A DNA stretch of 64,000 nucleotides from Bacillota bacterium (GTDB taxonomy: Bacteria > Bacillota > Clostridia > Monoglobales > Firm-18), in NCBI GenBank assembly GCA_023228885.1, contig JALOAJ010000002.1, forward strand, positions 65,809 through 129,808, read 5' to 3'. Positions 44,548 through 53,697 of the stretch are shown piece after piece; within the stretch, counting starts at the first letter, position 1, and each line of letters begins with the position of its first letter. A program made the position numbers and the translations under genes. The notes below the pieces were generated by a model. It saw only the letters and a list, made by a program, of their open reading frames with translations. It had not been told where the DNA came from and made no database searches.

Positions 44548-45345
44548 TTGCAGAGGTTGGGAATCATCGCTTTGGAATGCGAACGGCTGGCTTCACTCGG
44601 CTTTTTTTGTTTGGGACGAAGCAAAAGAGTTGACAAATGCCTCATATCAGACAACCTTGAAACGATTGCCGTTTATGTCGAAAAAAACATAAAGCGCCTT
44701 TCAAAAGCGCTGTTGCAAAACAACATTTCTTATGCTGTTTGCACAAAAAAATTTACCGATAAATTTGGAAAGCTACAATTGCAGGGCATAGAAATTATTG
44801 ACGGTTTGCCGCTGTACAAACAACTTTTACCGGAAATAATTAAAAAAGCGTCAAAACTCTCGCTTTCACCCAAGCAGCAGCGCGTGCTTGCAATATGCGG
44901 GGATGATGCCGACTTTGCATTTTCGCTGATGACAAAACTTTGTAATGACTTTAGATATGTTAAAGTTATATCTAAAAACAAAAAAAAGGTGTCTGAAATT
45001 TCAGAAAAATTTTTAGACGAACTTGGAATACCTGTCATTATGTCAAACTCATCATCAAGGGTTAAGTGCGACATAGCTGTAAAAATAGAAAATCAAAGCC
45101 TTTCTGTGCCTAAACATACCATTTTAATTGATGGCTGCGCTGAGCATACTATAACAAGAAAAAACACAATCAACTGGGTTGACCTTTCTCTTTGCTATAA
45201 CATCCCATTTGATGTTGACAGCCTTAGCATAGCACAAGCAACACAGCAACTTACCGGCAAAAAAGCCCATTTCAAAATCAGCGCCTTTCGGTGCGGAAAA
45301 AATAAAACCATTTTCGATATGGGGAAAAGGATTGACAACACTTAA
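44548..45345 (+). CDS. Conserved-looking protein of unknown function, Rossmann-like core
   Basis: I do not recognise this 265-residue protein. It has no signal peptide or membrane span. Residues about 113-205 alternate strands and helices as in a nucleotide-binding Rossmann fold: RVLAICGDDADFAF, a YVKVISKNKKKVSEI strand-helix, then CDIAVKI and HTILIDGC strands. The glycine-rich loop is not the classical GxGxxG. The C-terminus lists hydrophobic helices without known motifs. TTG 44548 is the only plausible start, ten bases after AAGGGA. It lies between ctpA and greA, each on its own promoter; its last codons overlap the greA promoter. Confidence 0.7.
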   Translation: MQRLGIIALECERLASLGFFCLGRSKRVDKCLISDNLETIAVYVEKNIKRLSKALLQNNISYAVCTKKFTDKFGKLQLQGIEIIDGLPLYKQLLPEIIKKASKLSLSPKQQRVLAICGDDADFAFSLMTKLCNDFRYVKVISKNKKKVSEISEKFLDELGIPVIMSNSSSRVKCDIAVKIENQSLSVPKHTILIDGCAEHTITRKNTINWVDLSLCYNIPFDVDSLSIAQATQQLTGKKAHFKISAFRCGKNKTIFDMGKRIDNT

Positions 45346-45360
45346 AATATTGTATATAAT
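45332..45360 (+). promoter_or_regulatory. Promoter of greA-lysS
   Basis: TTGACA (45332-45337), 17-nt spacer, TATAAT (45355-45360), a perfect sigma-A match. The -35 overlaps the end of the preceding coding region. The leader to ATG 45488 is about 120 nt, with no T-box features seen. Confidence 0.75.
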
Positions 45361-45487
45361 AAACGCCATAAAACTGTTAGAAATGAGTTTGCCGCGCTTT
45401 AGACACTATAATGTGTTTTTCAAAGCCACCATATAAATAATCAAAGATAAAACAAATGAGTGTTGACAAATAAAAGGAGTGGTTTGT

Positions 45488-45967
45488 ATGACATTAGCAA
45501 AACAAGTAATTTTAACATATGAGGGATTGGAAAAATTAGAAAATGAATTAGAACATTTAAAAACTGTAATGCGAAAAGAGGTTGCCGAAAAAATTAAGCA
45601 AGCCCTTTCCTTCGGTGACTTGTCGGAAAATTCCGAATACGATGAGGTTAAGAAAGAACAAGCGCAAATGGAAATTCGCATTGTTCAAATTGAAAAAATG
45701 CTAAAAAACGCGAGAATTATCGATGAAGATGATGTTTCAACCGATAAAGTGTCGCTTGGCAGCAAGGTTTTGGTGCTGGATATAGAATTACAAGAACAAA
45801 TCGAATATGTTATAGTCGGTTCAATGGAAGCCAACCCTGCCGAACTGAAAATTTCTGATGAATCGCCGGTGGGAAGCGCGCTTTTGGACAAAAAAGTTGG
45901 GGATGTTGTGGAAGCAACCGTCCCTATGGGAACGGTTAAGTTTGAAGTTATTAAAATTAGCAAATAG
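45488..45967 (+). CDS. greA: Transcription elongation factor GreA
   Basis: Rescues backtracked RNA polymerase by stimulating transcript cleavage. The 159-residue protein has the N-terminal coiled coil (LTYEGLEKLENELEHLK to about residue 75) with the acidic tip in LSENSEYDEVKKEQ, and the C-terminal FKBP-like domain. ATG 45488 is eight bases after AAAGGAG; a GTG at 45479 overlaps that site. It is followed 14 nt later by lysS. Confidence 0.96.
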   Translation: MTLAKQVILTYEGLEKLENELEHLKTVMRKEVAEKIKQALSFGDLSENSEYDEVKKEQAQMEIRIVQIEKMLKNARIIDEDDVSTDKVSLGSKVLVLDIELQEQIEYVIVGSMEANPAELKISDESPVGSALLDKKVGDVVEATVPMGTVKFEVIKISK

Positions 45968-45981
45968 GGGGCAGCACTTAA

Positions 45982-47484
45982 TTGATTGAAAATTCAAACG
46001 AAAATTTGCAAGACATTAACGAAATTCTTCAAGTTAGAAGAAAAAAACTTTCAGAGCTTGTTTCAAACGGCGAAAACCCGTATGCCGTTACCAAGTATGA
46101 AGTTGATGCTTCGGCAAAACAAATAATAGAAAATTACGATAATTTTGAGGGTAAAGCTGTTTCGCTTGCAGGGCGAATTATGTCCAAAAGGGGTATGGGA
46201 AAAGCCTCGTTTTGTGATTTAAGCGACCGTGATGGCAAAATTCAGCTTTATATACGAAAAGACGAAGTAGGCGAAGACTCCTACGAAAAGATAAAAAAGA
46301 TTGACATAGGCGACATTGCGGGAGTGACAGGAGAAGTTTTTACAACAAACAAGGGTGAAATTTCTGTAAAGGTTAACGCCTTTACACTGCTTTCTAAGTC
46401 GTTGCAACCGCTCCCGGAAAAATTTCATGGCTTAAAAGACCAAGATTTGCGTTATCGTCAGCGATATGTCGACTTAATTGTCAACCCCGAAGTGAAAAAT
46501 ACTTTCATCACACGAAGTAAAATTGTAAGCTCAATGCGACACTTTTTTGATTCGCAAGGATATTTAGAGGTTGAAACGCCGGTGTTAAACAACATCCCCG
46601 GCGGCGCTGCCGCGCGGCCTTTTGTCACACACCATAATACCCTTGACATGAATATGTACCTTCGCATTGCAACGGAGCTTCATTTAAAGCGGCTTATAGT
46701 TGGCGGAATGGAAAAGGTGTATGAAATAGGCAGAATTTTTAGGAATGAGGGGATGAGCCCGCGGCATAATCCTGAATTCACAACGGTTGAAGTGTATGGT
46801 GCATACACCGATTATAATGATATGATGACTCTTACTGAAAACCTTGTTTGCCATGTTGCAAAAGAAGTTCTCGAAACCCTTGAGATTACATATCAGGGCG
46901 AAGAGATTAATTTAACGCCGCCATGGAACAGAATGACTATGGTTGATGCGGTGAAAAACTACACAGGCATAGATTTTAGCGCTATACAAACTGACGAACA
47001 AGCGCGCAACGCCGCAAAAGATGCCAATATAGCTATTGAAAATACCGACACTTGGGGAACGATACTTAATAAGCTTTTTGAAGAAAAGGTTGAGCAGCAC
47101 CTTGTTTCTCCCACCTTTATTATTGATTATCCGGTTGAAGTTTCTCCGCTTGCAAAAAAAATGCAATCAAATCCAAGACTAACCGAAAGGTTTGAGCTGT
47201 TTATTACAAGACGAGAAATTGCAAACGCCTTTTCAGAGCTTAACGACCCGATAGACCAACGAGAGCGGTTTGAAGAACAAGTGCGCCAACGGGCAGCAGG
47301 TAATGAAGAAGCAAATATGATGGATGATGATTTCGTGTTAGCTCTTGAATACGGAATGCCTCCCACAGGCGGTATGGGTATGGGCATTGATCGTCTTGTA
47401 ATGCTGCTCACCGACAGCCCTTCCATTAGGGATGTGTTGCTTTTCCCCACTATGAAGCCAAAAAAAATCGGTGAACAGTCATGA
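45982..47484 (+). CDS. lysS: Lysyl-tRNA synthetase, class II
   Basis: Charges tRNA-Lys. The 500 residues contain the OB-fold anticodon-binding domain (about 55-155) and the class II core: motif 1 around FFDSQGYLEVETPVL, motif 2 GRIFRNEGMSPRHNPEFT, motif 3 GMGIDRLVMLLT. TTG start at 45982, with AGGGGGC upstream. It is co-transcribed with greA, as in Bacillus and many Clostridia. Confidence 0.97.
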   Translation: MIENSNENLQDINEILQVRRKKLSELVSNGENPYAVTKYEVDASAKQIIENYDNFEGKAVSLAGRIMSKRGMGKASFCDLSDRDGKIQLYIRKDEVGEDSYEKIKKIDIGDIAGVTGEVFTTNKGEISVKVNAFTLLSKSLQPLPEKFHGLKDQDLRYRQRYVDLIVNPEVKNTFITRSKIVSSMRHFFDSQGYLEVETPVLNNIPGGAAARPFVTHHNTLDMNMYLRIATELHLKRLIVGGMEKVYEIGRIFRNEGMSPRHNPEFTTVEVYGAYTDYNDMMTLTENLVCHVAKEVLETLEITYQGEEINLTPPWNRMTMVDAVKNYTGIDFSAIQTDEQARNAAKDANIAIENTDTWGTILNKLFEEKVEQHLVSPTFIIDYPVEVSPLAKKMQSNPRLTERFELFITRREIANAFSELNDPIDQRERFEEQVRQRAAGNEEANMMDDDFVLALEYGMPPTGGMGMGIDRLVMLLTDSPSIRDVLLFPTMKPKKIGEQS

Positions 47485-48104
47485 AAGTATTTGGCAAACA
47501 AATAGACAAGCAATGGTTTGAAAACTACTGGTATTATTATAAAAAGCATACATTCGTAGGCATATTTATATTGTTTATTATCTCGTATACAGCAGTTGAA
47601 TGCTCAAAAAATGTAGACCCGGATGTATCTGTTCTATACATTGGAAGCACTTATTTTGATAATGAATTTGCGGACAAGCTTGAACAACGGCTTTCCGATT
47701 GCATCGAAGATATAAATAATGACGGGGTCATAAAGGTGCAATTTTCACCCATTTTTATTTCCGATGAAATGAAATCAGAGCAGGATTTTGCAATGCAGCA
47801 AAAAATGCAGCTTGAAGTTGCGGTAGGGGACAGTTATTTATACTTATTGGATAAAAAATATTATGAATCGTATGCAAAGCAAGATTTGTTCGTTGATATT
47901 TCGCCGTATATTGACGCAAACGAGCCGACATATGGGCTCGATGCATATGACAGCCCTATTTTGCAAGAGTTAGGAATTAAAAATGATTCCCAAATATATG
48001 TTGCCATAAGGGTGCTCACACAGGGGGATGAAAAAAAACAAAAAAAGACGGCAAACCAGGTCAATGCAATCAACATTATAAAAGAATTGTATAAAAATGA
48101 TTGA
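47481..48104 (+). CDS. Unknown single-span membrane protein
   Basis: I do not recognise this 207-residue protein. An N-terminal basic and aromatic stretch (FENYWYYYKKH) leads into one membrane span at about 25-41, and the remaining 165 residues form an acidic outer domain containing VSVLYIGSTYFDNEFADKLEQRL and a segment resembling a substrate-binding or sensor fold. Its ATG overlaps the lysS stop (ATGA), so it is the last gene of greA-lysS. No domain assignment is supported. Confidence 0.75.
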   Translation: MKVFGKQIDKQWFENYWYYYKKHTFVGIFILFIISYTAVECSKNVDPDVSVLYIGSTYFDNEFADKLEQRLSDCIEDINNDGVIKVQFSPIFISDEMKSEQDFAMQQKMQLEVAVGDSYLYLLDKKYYESYAKQDLFVDISPYIDANEPTYGLDAYDSPILQELGIKNDSQIYVAIRVLTQGDEKKQKKTANQVNAINIIKELYKND

Positions 48105-48130
48105 CTTACAACATAGCCGCATGCTATAAT
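48101..48130 (+). promoter_or_regulatory. Promoter of tRNA-Ile
   Basis: TTGACT (48101-48106), 18-nt spacer, TATAAT (48125-48130); start near 48137, 14 nt upstream of the mature tRNA. The -35 overlaps the stop codon of the preceding gene. Confidence 0.7.
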
Positions 48131-48150
48131 TTATATCGTGTTGCATATTA

Positions 48151-48227
<77 letters not shown>

Positions 48228-48284
48228 ATTGGTTTTTAGCCGCTTGGGGGTATTGAATCGAAAAGATTATATGGAGTTTGACTA

Positions 48285-48740
48285 ATGACAAATAACGTTT
48301 TAGTTTTTTTATCAGCAATGGCGCCTATTTCGGAGCTGCGCGGTGCAATACCGCTGGGCATTGCACTTGGTATGCCACCGTTTAAAGTGTTTTTTATATC
48401 AATTATAGGGAACATTCTTCCTATTCCTTTTTTAATAATCTTTTCGCGACCGGTTATACAATTTTTTAAAAGATTTGCAATATTTGAAAAAATACTCACT
48501 TCCATTGAACAAAATGCAACAAAAAAAGCTTATAAAATTAAAGGCTACATTGCGCTTGGTCTTTATTTGCTTGTTGCGGCGCCTTTGCCCGGAACGGGGG
48601 CGTGGACAGGCTCTTTAATTGCAGCAGTCCTTAATCTGCGGCTTAAATATGCAATACCGATAATTTGTGCCGGCGTGCTTACGGCTGGCGTTATAGTGCT
48701 TATTTTAAGTTTTGGCACAATACATCTTTTTGGTATATAG
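48285..48740 (+). CDS. COG2426 small multidrug-export type membrane protein
   Basis: 151-residue polytopic membrane protein with about four spans. The N-terminal APISELRGAIPLGIALG motif and the AAPLPGTGAWTGSLIAA motif (about 97-113) mark the COG2426/Sm_multidrug_ex family. Despite the name, its transported substrate is not established; it belongs to the wider DedA/VTT-like membrane group. It lies between tRNA-Ile and metK. Confidence 0.88.
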   Translation: MTNNVLVFLSAMAPISELRGAIPLGIALGMPPFKVFFISIIGNILPIPFLIIFSRPVIQFFKRFAIFEKILTSIEQNATKKAYKIKGYIALGLYLLVAAPLPGTGAWTGSLIAAVLNLRLKYAIPIICAGVLTAGVIVLILSFGTIHLFGI

Positions 48741-48751
48741 GAGGAATAATT

Positions 48752-49924
48752 ATGCAAAAATATTTTACATCCGAATCTGTAACGGAAGGGCATCCCGATA
48801 AAATTTGCGACCGCATATCCGACTCTGTTTTAGATGCCATATTGGCGCAGGATAAATACGCGCGCGTAGCTTGCGAGGTGGCTTGCACCACAGGGCTTGT
48901 TCTTGTTATGGGTGAAATTTCGACCAACTGTTATATTGACATTCAAAAAATTGCAAGAAAAGCAATTCGCGATGTGGGTTACACACGGGCAAAATACGGC
49001 TTTGATTCCGATACATGCGCCGTTATAACCGCGATTGACGAACAATCGCCCGACATTGCGCTTGGCGTAAACAAATCAATGGAATGCAAATTAGGCGAAT
49101 GTGACGGATTGGATATAGGCGCAGGTGACCAAGGGATGGTTTTCGGCTTTGCTTGCGATGAAACGGAGGAACTTATGCCGCTGCCCATTTCGCTTGCGCA
49201 TAAGCTTGCAAAGCGCCTTTCGGACATACGAAAGGAAAAGGTGGTTGATTACCTCAGACCGGACGGAAAAACGCAAGTAACGGTAGAATACGACGGGCAT
49301 ACCCCTTTGAGGGTAGATGCCGTTGTCGTTTCGGCGCAGCATAGCGAAGAGGTTTCTCGTGAAACGCTAAAAAAGGATATCATCGAGCATGTTATTAAAA
49401 AGATAATACCGCAAAATCTTTTGGATGATAAAACAAAAATATTTGTAAACCCTACCGGAAAGTTTGTAACGGGCGGTCCGAACGGCGATTCGGGGCTTAC
49501 GGGTCGTAAAATTATTGTAGACACATACGGCGGTTATTCCCGGCACGGCGGTGGCGCGTTTTCCGGAAAAGACCCTACAAAGGTTGACCGTAGCGCAAGC
49601 TACGCAGCGCGATATATAGCAAAAAATGTTGTTGCTGCCGGGCTTGCCAAAAAGTGCGAAATACAAATTGCATACGCAATAGGCATTGCCAAACCGCTCA
49701 GCGTGTTGGTTGAAACCTTTGGAACCGAAACTATACCGGTCGTTGAAATCCAAAAGAGAATATTAAATGTTTTTGACCTTCGCCCCTCCTCTATCATCGA
49801 AACGCTTGATTTGCGCCGCCCGATTTACGCAGACACATCAGCATACGGGCATTTCGGGCGAACAGACATCGAATTACCATGGGAAAAATGCGATAAAGTT
49901 CAACAGTTGAAAGATTGTATTTAA
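48752..49924 (+). CDS. metK: S-adenosylmethionine synthetase
   Basis: Makes S-adenosylmethionine from methionine and ATP. The 390-residue protein starts MQKYFTSESVTEGHPDKICD at ATG 48752, with AGGAGG at 48739-48744; the frame extends upstream but into the preceding gene. Signatures GAGDQGMVFGFACDET, the P-loop-like GGPNGDSGLTGRKI and GGGAFSGKDPTKVDRSA are intact. No SAM riboswitch precedes it. Confidence 0.97.
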   Translation: MQKYFTSESVTEGHPDKICDRISDSVLDAILAQDKYARVACEVACTTGLVLVMGEISTNCYIDIQKIARKAIRDVGYTRAKYGFDSDTCAVITAIDEQSPDIALGVNKSMECKLGECDGLDIGAGDQGMVFGFACDETEELMPLPISLAHKLAKRLSDIRKEKVVDYLRPDGKTQVTVEYDGHTPLRVDAVVVSAQHSEEVSRETLKKDIIEHVIKKIIPQNLLDDKTKIFVNPTGKFVTGGPNGDSGLTGRKIIVDTYGGYSRHGGGAFSGKDPTKVDRSASYAARYIAKNVVAAGLAKKCEIQIAYAIGIAKPLSVLVETFGTETIPVVEIQKRILNVFDLRPSSIIETLDLRRPIYADTSAYGHFGRTDIELPWEKCDKVQQLKDCI

Positions 49925-49965
49925 ATGTGTTATTCTTTTTGTAATAAAGTAAGTGGGAGATGACA

Positions 49966-52137
49966 ATGTCTTACATCAAACAACCTATCACACAAACGCT
50001 TGAGCAAAACTATATGCCGTATGCCATGAGCGTTATTATTTCGCGTGCCATACCCGAAATTGACGGTTTTAAGCCTTCACACAGAAAACTCCTTTATACA
50101 ATGTATAAAATGGGGCTGCTTAGCGGTAACCGAACAAAATCGGCAAATGTGGTTGGGCAAACAATGAAGCTAAACCCGCATGGCGACGCGGCAATATATG
50201 AAACCCTTGTGCGCCTTACGGAAGGCAACAATGCCCTTTTGCACCCGTTTGTTGACAGCAAGGGAAACTTCGGAAAACAATATTCGCGCGATATGGCATA
50301 TGCCGCCTCTCGTTATACAGAGGTTAAATTAAGCGATATTTGCAGCGAAGTGTTTTCGGATATAGATAAAAACACAGTTGATTTTGTCGATAACTATGAC
50401 GGCACAATGCAAGAGCCATCATTGCTGCCCACTCGATTTCCGAATATATTGGTTAACCCAAGCCAAGGCATCGCCGTTGGCATGGCATCTAACCTGTGCA
50501 GCTTTAATTTAAAAGAGATATGCGACACAACAGTAGCATACTTAAAAAATCCGAAGTGTGACATCGCAAAAACGCTCATAGCTCCCGATTTTTCGACAGG
50601 TGCGGAGCTTATTTACGATGCCGATATTATCAACGAAATTTACGAAACGGGCAGAGGAAGCATAAAAGTTAGGGCAAAATATTCTTATGATAAAAAAAGC
50701 AACTGCATTGATATAACAGAAATTCCGTATACCACAACGGTAGAGGCAATAATAGATAAGATTATTGATTTAATGAAGCAAGGAAAGCTCCGTGAGGTTT
50801 CGGATGTGCGTGACGAAACGGACCTGCATGGTTTAAAGCTGACCATTGACTTAAAAAGGGGCGCTGATATTGACAAGCTTATGGCGTTTCTTTTTAAGTT
50901 TACTCCGCTTACCGACACTTTCGGTTGCAACTTTAACATATTAGTAGGTAGTATGCCTAAAGTTATGGGCATTAGGGAAATTTTATACGAATGGACTGCC
51001 TTTCGCATAAACTGCATTAAACGGCTGCTTGCTTTTGATATACAAAAGAAAAGCGACAGGCTGCATCTGCTTTTGGGGCTTGAAAAAATCCTTTTAGACA
51101 TTGATAAGGCAATAAAAATAATACGCAATACCGAACGAGAAAGTGAAGTTGTGCAAAACCTTATGGATGGCTTTAGCATTGATGCAATACAAGCGGAGTA
51201 TATTGCCGAAATAAAGCTGCGTAATATTAATAAAGAATACATATTAAAACGAATTCAGGATATTGAAAACATAATAGATGAAATTTCTTCCCTTCGCGCC
51301 ACTCTTGGCGACGAAGCTAAAATAAAAGAGCTTATAATAAAACAATTAAAAGAAATTTCAAAAAAATACGGAAAACCACGGCGCACAACGGTAATTGAGT
51401 CGGATAAAGTCGAAGAATATGTTGAGGAGCAATTTATAGAGGATTATAACATAACGGTGTTTTTAACGCGTGATGGCTATTTTAAAAAAATTACGCATGC
51501 CTCTTTGCGTGCCGCCTCCGAGCAAAAACTTAAGGAAAACGATGAAATCGTATACAGCTTAGACACCGTTAATAAATCGGAAATGCTTGTTTTCACCGAT
51601 AAGTCTACCGTTTATAAAGCAAAAACCCATGAAATCAGCGATTGTAAAGCAAGCCAGCTTGGCGAGTTTCTTCCCGCATTGCTTGATATGGATGATGATG
51701 AAAATGTGTCGGGCATCATTATGACAACCGATTATAACGGGTATGCGCTGTTTTGCTTTGAAAACGGAAAAATGGCAAAGGTTAATATCAACGCTTATGC
51801 AACGAAACAAAACAGAAAAAAGCTTGCCAACGCATATAGTGACGCTTCACCGCTTGTAAAGGTACTGCATTTTAATGAGGAAGTTGATTTGGCAGCCCTT
51901 TCAAGCAATAACAAGGTGTTGGTCTTTAATACCTCCTCCATTGCGCTAAAATCAACCCGCAACTCACAGGGTGTAAATGTAATTAAGCTTAGAAAAACAG
52001 CTGTGCTTTCCGATGTCAAGCGAACAGAGGATATGAAGCTAATTGACGCTAAATACTACAAAACAAAAAACATTCCCGCCTCCGGTTGTTTTTTACGCAA
52101 GGAAGACAGCAAAGCACAACAAATAAGCCTGTTTTAA
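49966..52137 (+). CDS. parC: Type IIA topoisomerase subunit A, ParC-like
   Basis: DNA-cleaving subunit of topoisomerase IV or gyrase, 723 residues. The catalytic tyrosine is Y117 in AASRYTEV, preceded by KPSHRKLLY and LNPHGDAAIYE (70-79). The C-terminal domain is short and no GyrA-box (QRRGGKG) was found, favouring ParC. At the quinolone-sensing place (E. coli GyrA Ser83) the residue is Ala75; the Asp87 equivalent is Glu79. The B subunit is not adjacent. ATG 49966 fits GGGAG better than ATG 49960. Confidence 0.88.
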   Translation: MSYIKQPITQTLEQNYMPYAMSVIISRAIPEIDGFKPSHRKLLYTMYKMGLLSGNRTKSANVVGQTMKLNPHGDAAIYETLVRLTEGNNALLHPFVDSKGNFGKQYSRDMAYAASRYTEVKLSDICSEVFSDIDKNTVDFVDNYDGTMQEPSLLPTRFPNILVNPSQGIAVGMASNLCSFNLKEICDTTVAYLKNPKCDIAKTLIAPDFSTGAELIYDADIINEIYETGRGSIKVRAKYSYDKKSNCIDITEIPYTTTVEAIIDKIIDLMKQGKLREVSDVRDETDLHGLKLTIDLKRGADIDKLMAFLFKFTPLTDTFGCNFNILVGSMPKVMGIREILYEWTAFRINCIKRLLAFDIQKKSDRLHLLLGLEKILLDIDKAIKIIRNTERESEVVQNLMDGFSIDAIQAEYIAEIKLRNINKEYILKRIQDIENIIDEISSLRATLGDEAKIKELIIKQLKEISKKYGKPRRTTVIESDKVEEYVEEQFIEDYNITVFLTRDGYFKKITHASLRAASEQKLKENDEIVYSLDTVNKSEMLVFTDKSTVYKAKTHEISDCKASQLGEFLPALLDMDDDENVSGIIMTTDYNGYALFCFENGKMAKVNINAYATKQNRKKLANAYSDASPLVKVLHFNEEVDLAALSSNNKVLVFNTSSIALKSTRNSQGVNVIKLRKTAVLSDVKRTEDMKLIDAKYYKTKNIPASGCFLRKEDSKAQQISLF

Positions 52138-52156
52138 TAAATAGGGTTTATAAATA

Positions 52157-52678
52157 TTAACAAAGTAATAATCTAACCACATACACGCTCACCAATATAC
52201 CTGTAAGGTCTGCAAGCAGTGCAGCTTTAACGGTATATCTGATGTCTTTAACATTTATACTTCCAAAATAAATTGCTATGGTGTAAAATGTAGTTTCGGT
52301 CGAGCCCATCATAACAGAGGTTGCCCTGCCCAAAAATGAATCAGGCCCATGTTTTGACAAAAGCTCTCTAACAATAGCAAGTGCGCCGCTGCCCGAAATA
52401 GGCCGCATAAACGCAAGCGGAACAAGTTCTTTCGGAAACTGTATCATAGAAAGCACCGGTGCAATAAAATTCGTTATAATTGTAAGCGCGCCGGACGCCC
52501 GAAACATCGAAATAGCGGTAAGCAGCCCTATCAAAGACGGTAAAATTCTAAAGCAAGTGTCTATTCCATCCTTAGCGCCGTTTATAAATGCGTCAAACAC
52601 CTTAACCCTTTTGGCCGTTGCATGGGCTATTATTGCAAAAATCATAAGCGGTATTATTGCAACTGAAATGATTTCCAT
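52157..52678 (-). CDS. spmB: Spore maturation protein B
   Basis: 173-residue membrane protein of the nucleoside-recognition (Gate) fold, needed for normal spore core dehydration in Bacillus and Clostridium. Several membrane spans; the conserved DGIDTCFRILPSLIGLL, FMRPISGSGALAI and SVMMGSTETTFYT motifs are visible. It follows spmA by four bases. Confidence 0.93.
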   Translation of the reverse strand: MEIISVAIIPLMIFAIIAHATAKRVKVFDAFINGAKDGIDTCFRILPSLIGLLTAISMFRASGALTIITNFIAPVLSMIQFPKELVPLAFMRPISGSGALAIVRELLSKHGPDSFLGRATSVMMGSTETTFYTIAIYFGSINVKDIRYTVKAALLADLTGILVSVYVVRLLLC

Positions 52679-52682
52679 GATG

Positions 52683-53252
52683 CTACTCTTTCAACGCAAG
52701 AAGCTTTGCGGCTGTAACTCCCACAGTTATCGCAGCAATGCTTACCAACCACACAGGCACTATTATTTCAAAAGGGTTTTGCGCGCCTTGTCTAAGCGTT
52801 ATCACCGTTGACGGTATCAACTGGAGAGAAGCGGTGTTTATCACAACGAACATACACATTTCATTGCTTGCAACAGCGCTTTTGTTCAGCAAAGAAAGCT
52901 CCTTCATTGCCTTTAGCCCAAGCGGAGTTGCAGCATTGCCTATCCCAAAAAGATTTGCCGTTATGTTCATAACAATGGCATCGGTTGCCTTGCTATGTTT
53001 CGGAAGTCGGGGAAAAAGCAACCGTATCAATGGGCGCATTGCCCGCGTGAACAACCCTATAAATCCACCGTCTTGCGCGATTTTCATGATACCCGTCCAA
53101 AAACACATCATCCCAAGCAGCGAAAAAGACATTGAAACCGCCTCCGCCGCACCCGCCATTGCAGCGGATGTAACTTCCTTTAAATTTCCGGAAAACAAAG
53201 CGGTTGCAAGGGAAACAAGCATCAGACCTCCCCATATGTAATTTAACAACAT
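52683..53252 (-). CDS. spmA: Spore maturation protein A
   Basis: Partner of SpmB, 189 residues from ATG 53252 (AGAGG six bases upstream; an ATG at 53258 abuts that site). Motifs include MAGAAEAVSMSFSLLGMMCFWTG, NLFGIGNAATPLGLKAM and the C-terminal membrane spans. A sporulation sigma-E-like promoter is expected upstream; a weak candidate with ATATT and GTATAAAT is present near 53285-53315 but is not convincing. Shows that the lineage is, or recently was, spore-forming. Confidence 0.93.
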   Translation of the reverse strand: MLLNYIWGGLMLVSLATALFSGNLKEVTSAAMAGAAEAVSMSFSLLGMMCFWTGIMKIAQDGGFIGLFTRAMRPLIRLLFPRLPKHSKATDAIVMNITANLFGIGNAATPLGLKAMKELSLLNKSAVASNEMCMFVVINTASLQLIPSTVITLRQGAQNPFEIIVPVWLVSIAAITVGVTAAKLLALKE

Positions 53253-53352
53253 TATCATCCTCTCTTTTAAAGTTAGACCCTATATATATTTATACGGCGA
53301 TTTGAGGCAAAATATTAGTAATAAGTGACAATGAAAAGTTTGCCGAAAAGGG

Positions 53353-53381
53353 TTGACTTATTTTGGCAGTCGTGGTAGAAT
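53353..53381 (+). promoter_or_regulatory. Promoter of the AbrB-type regulator gene
   Basis: TTGACT (53353-53358), 17-nt spacer, TAGAAT (53376-53381); start near 53388, 24 nt before the ATG, with GGGAGGT as ribosome site. Confidence 0.65.
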
Positions 53382-53411
53382 AATGTCGAACAATACAAGG
53401 GAGGTAGGAAA

Positions 53412-53651
53412 ATGAAATCAACAGGAATTGTTAGAAAAGTTGACGAGTTGGGAAGAATTGTTTTGCCAATAGAACTGCGAAGAACTTTGGGTATTGATAT
53501 TAAAGATTCTCTTGAAATTTCAGTCGATGGCCCGCAGATTATTCTATCAAAATATGAACCGGCTTGTATTTTTTGCGGCAGCGCAAAGGATGTTCAAACT
53601 TTTAAAGAGAAAAAAGTTTGTTCCAAATGCAGAACAGAAATTTCAAAATAA
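53412..53651 (+). CDS. AbrB/SpoVT-type transition-state regulator with zinc ribbon
   Basis: 79-residue swapped-hairpin DNA-binding protein. MKSTGIVRKVDELGRIVLPIELRRTL at the N-terminus is nearly AbrB itself; the C-terminal part differs from Bacillus AbrB and is a small zinc ribbon with two CxxC pairs (CIFC at about 53-56 and CSKC at about 71-74), a form common in Clostridia. AbrB proteins repress stationary-phase and sporulation genes; the nearby spm genes may be coincidence. Length and motifs leave little doubt about the family. Confidence 0.93.
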   Translation: MKSTGIVRKVDELGRIVLPIELRRTLGIDIKDSLEISVDGPQIILSKYEPACIFCGSAKDVQTFKEKKVCSKCRTEISK

Positions 53652-53664
53652 GGCTTGTGTGTCC

Positions 53665-53693
53665 TTGACAGTTTTTCTAAATAGTATTATAAT
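53665..53693 (+). promoter_or_regulatory. Perfect-consensus promoter of the ABC exporter operon
   Basis: TTGACA (53665-53670), exactly 17 nt, TATAAT (53688-53693). The predicted start near 53700 falls inside the left arm of the terminator-like hairpin at 53698-53734. Confidence 0.7.
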
Positions 53694-53697
53694 ATTA

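Noticed and set aside
45361..45487. T-box or other riboswitch in the greA-lysS leader
   Set aside because: No T-box consensus, specifier loop or terminator/antiterminator pair was found; lysS is also internal to the operon.
48741..48751. SAM riboswitch upstream of metK
   Set aside because: The gap to the preceding gene is only 11 bases and contains just a ribosome site.
49351..49366. Second parS-like 16-mer in metK
   Set aside because: Thirteen of 16 matches could arise by chance, it has a central mismatch, and it is in a conserved coding region; kept only as a side note to the better site.
53285..53315. Sigma-E-type promoter upstream of spmA
   Set aside because: Only partial resemblance to the -35 and -10 elements; AT-rich background makes such matches frequent.
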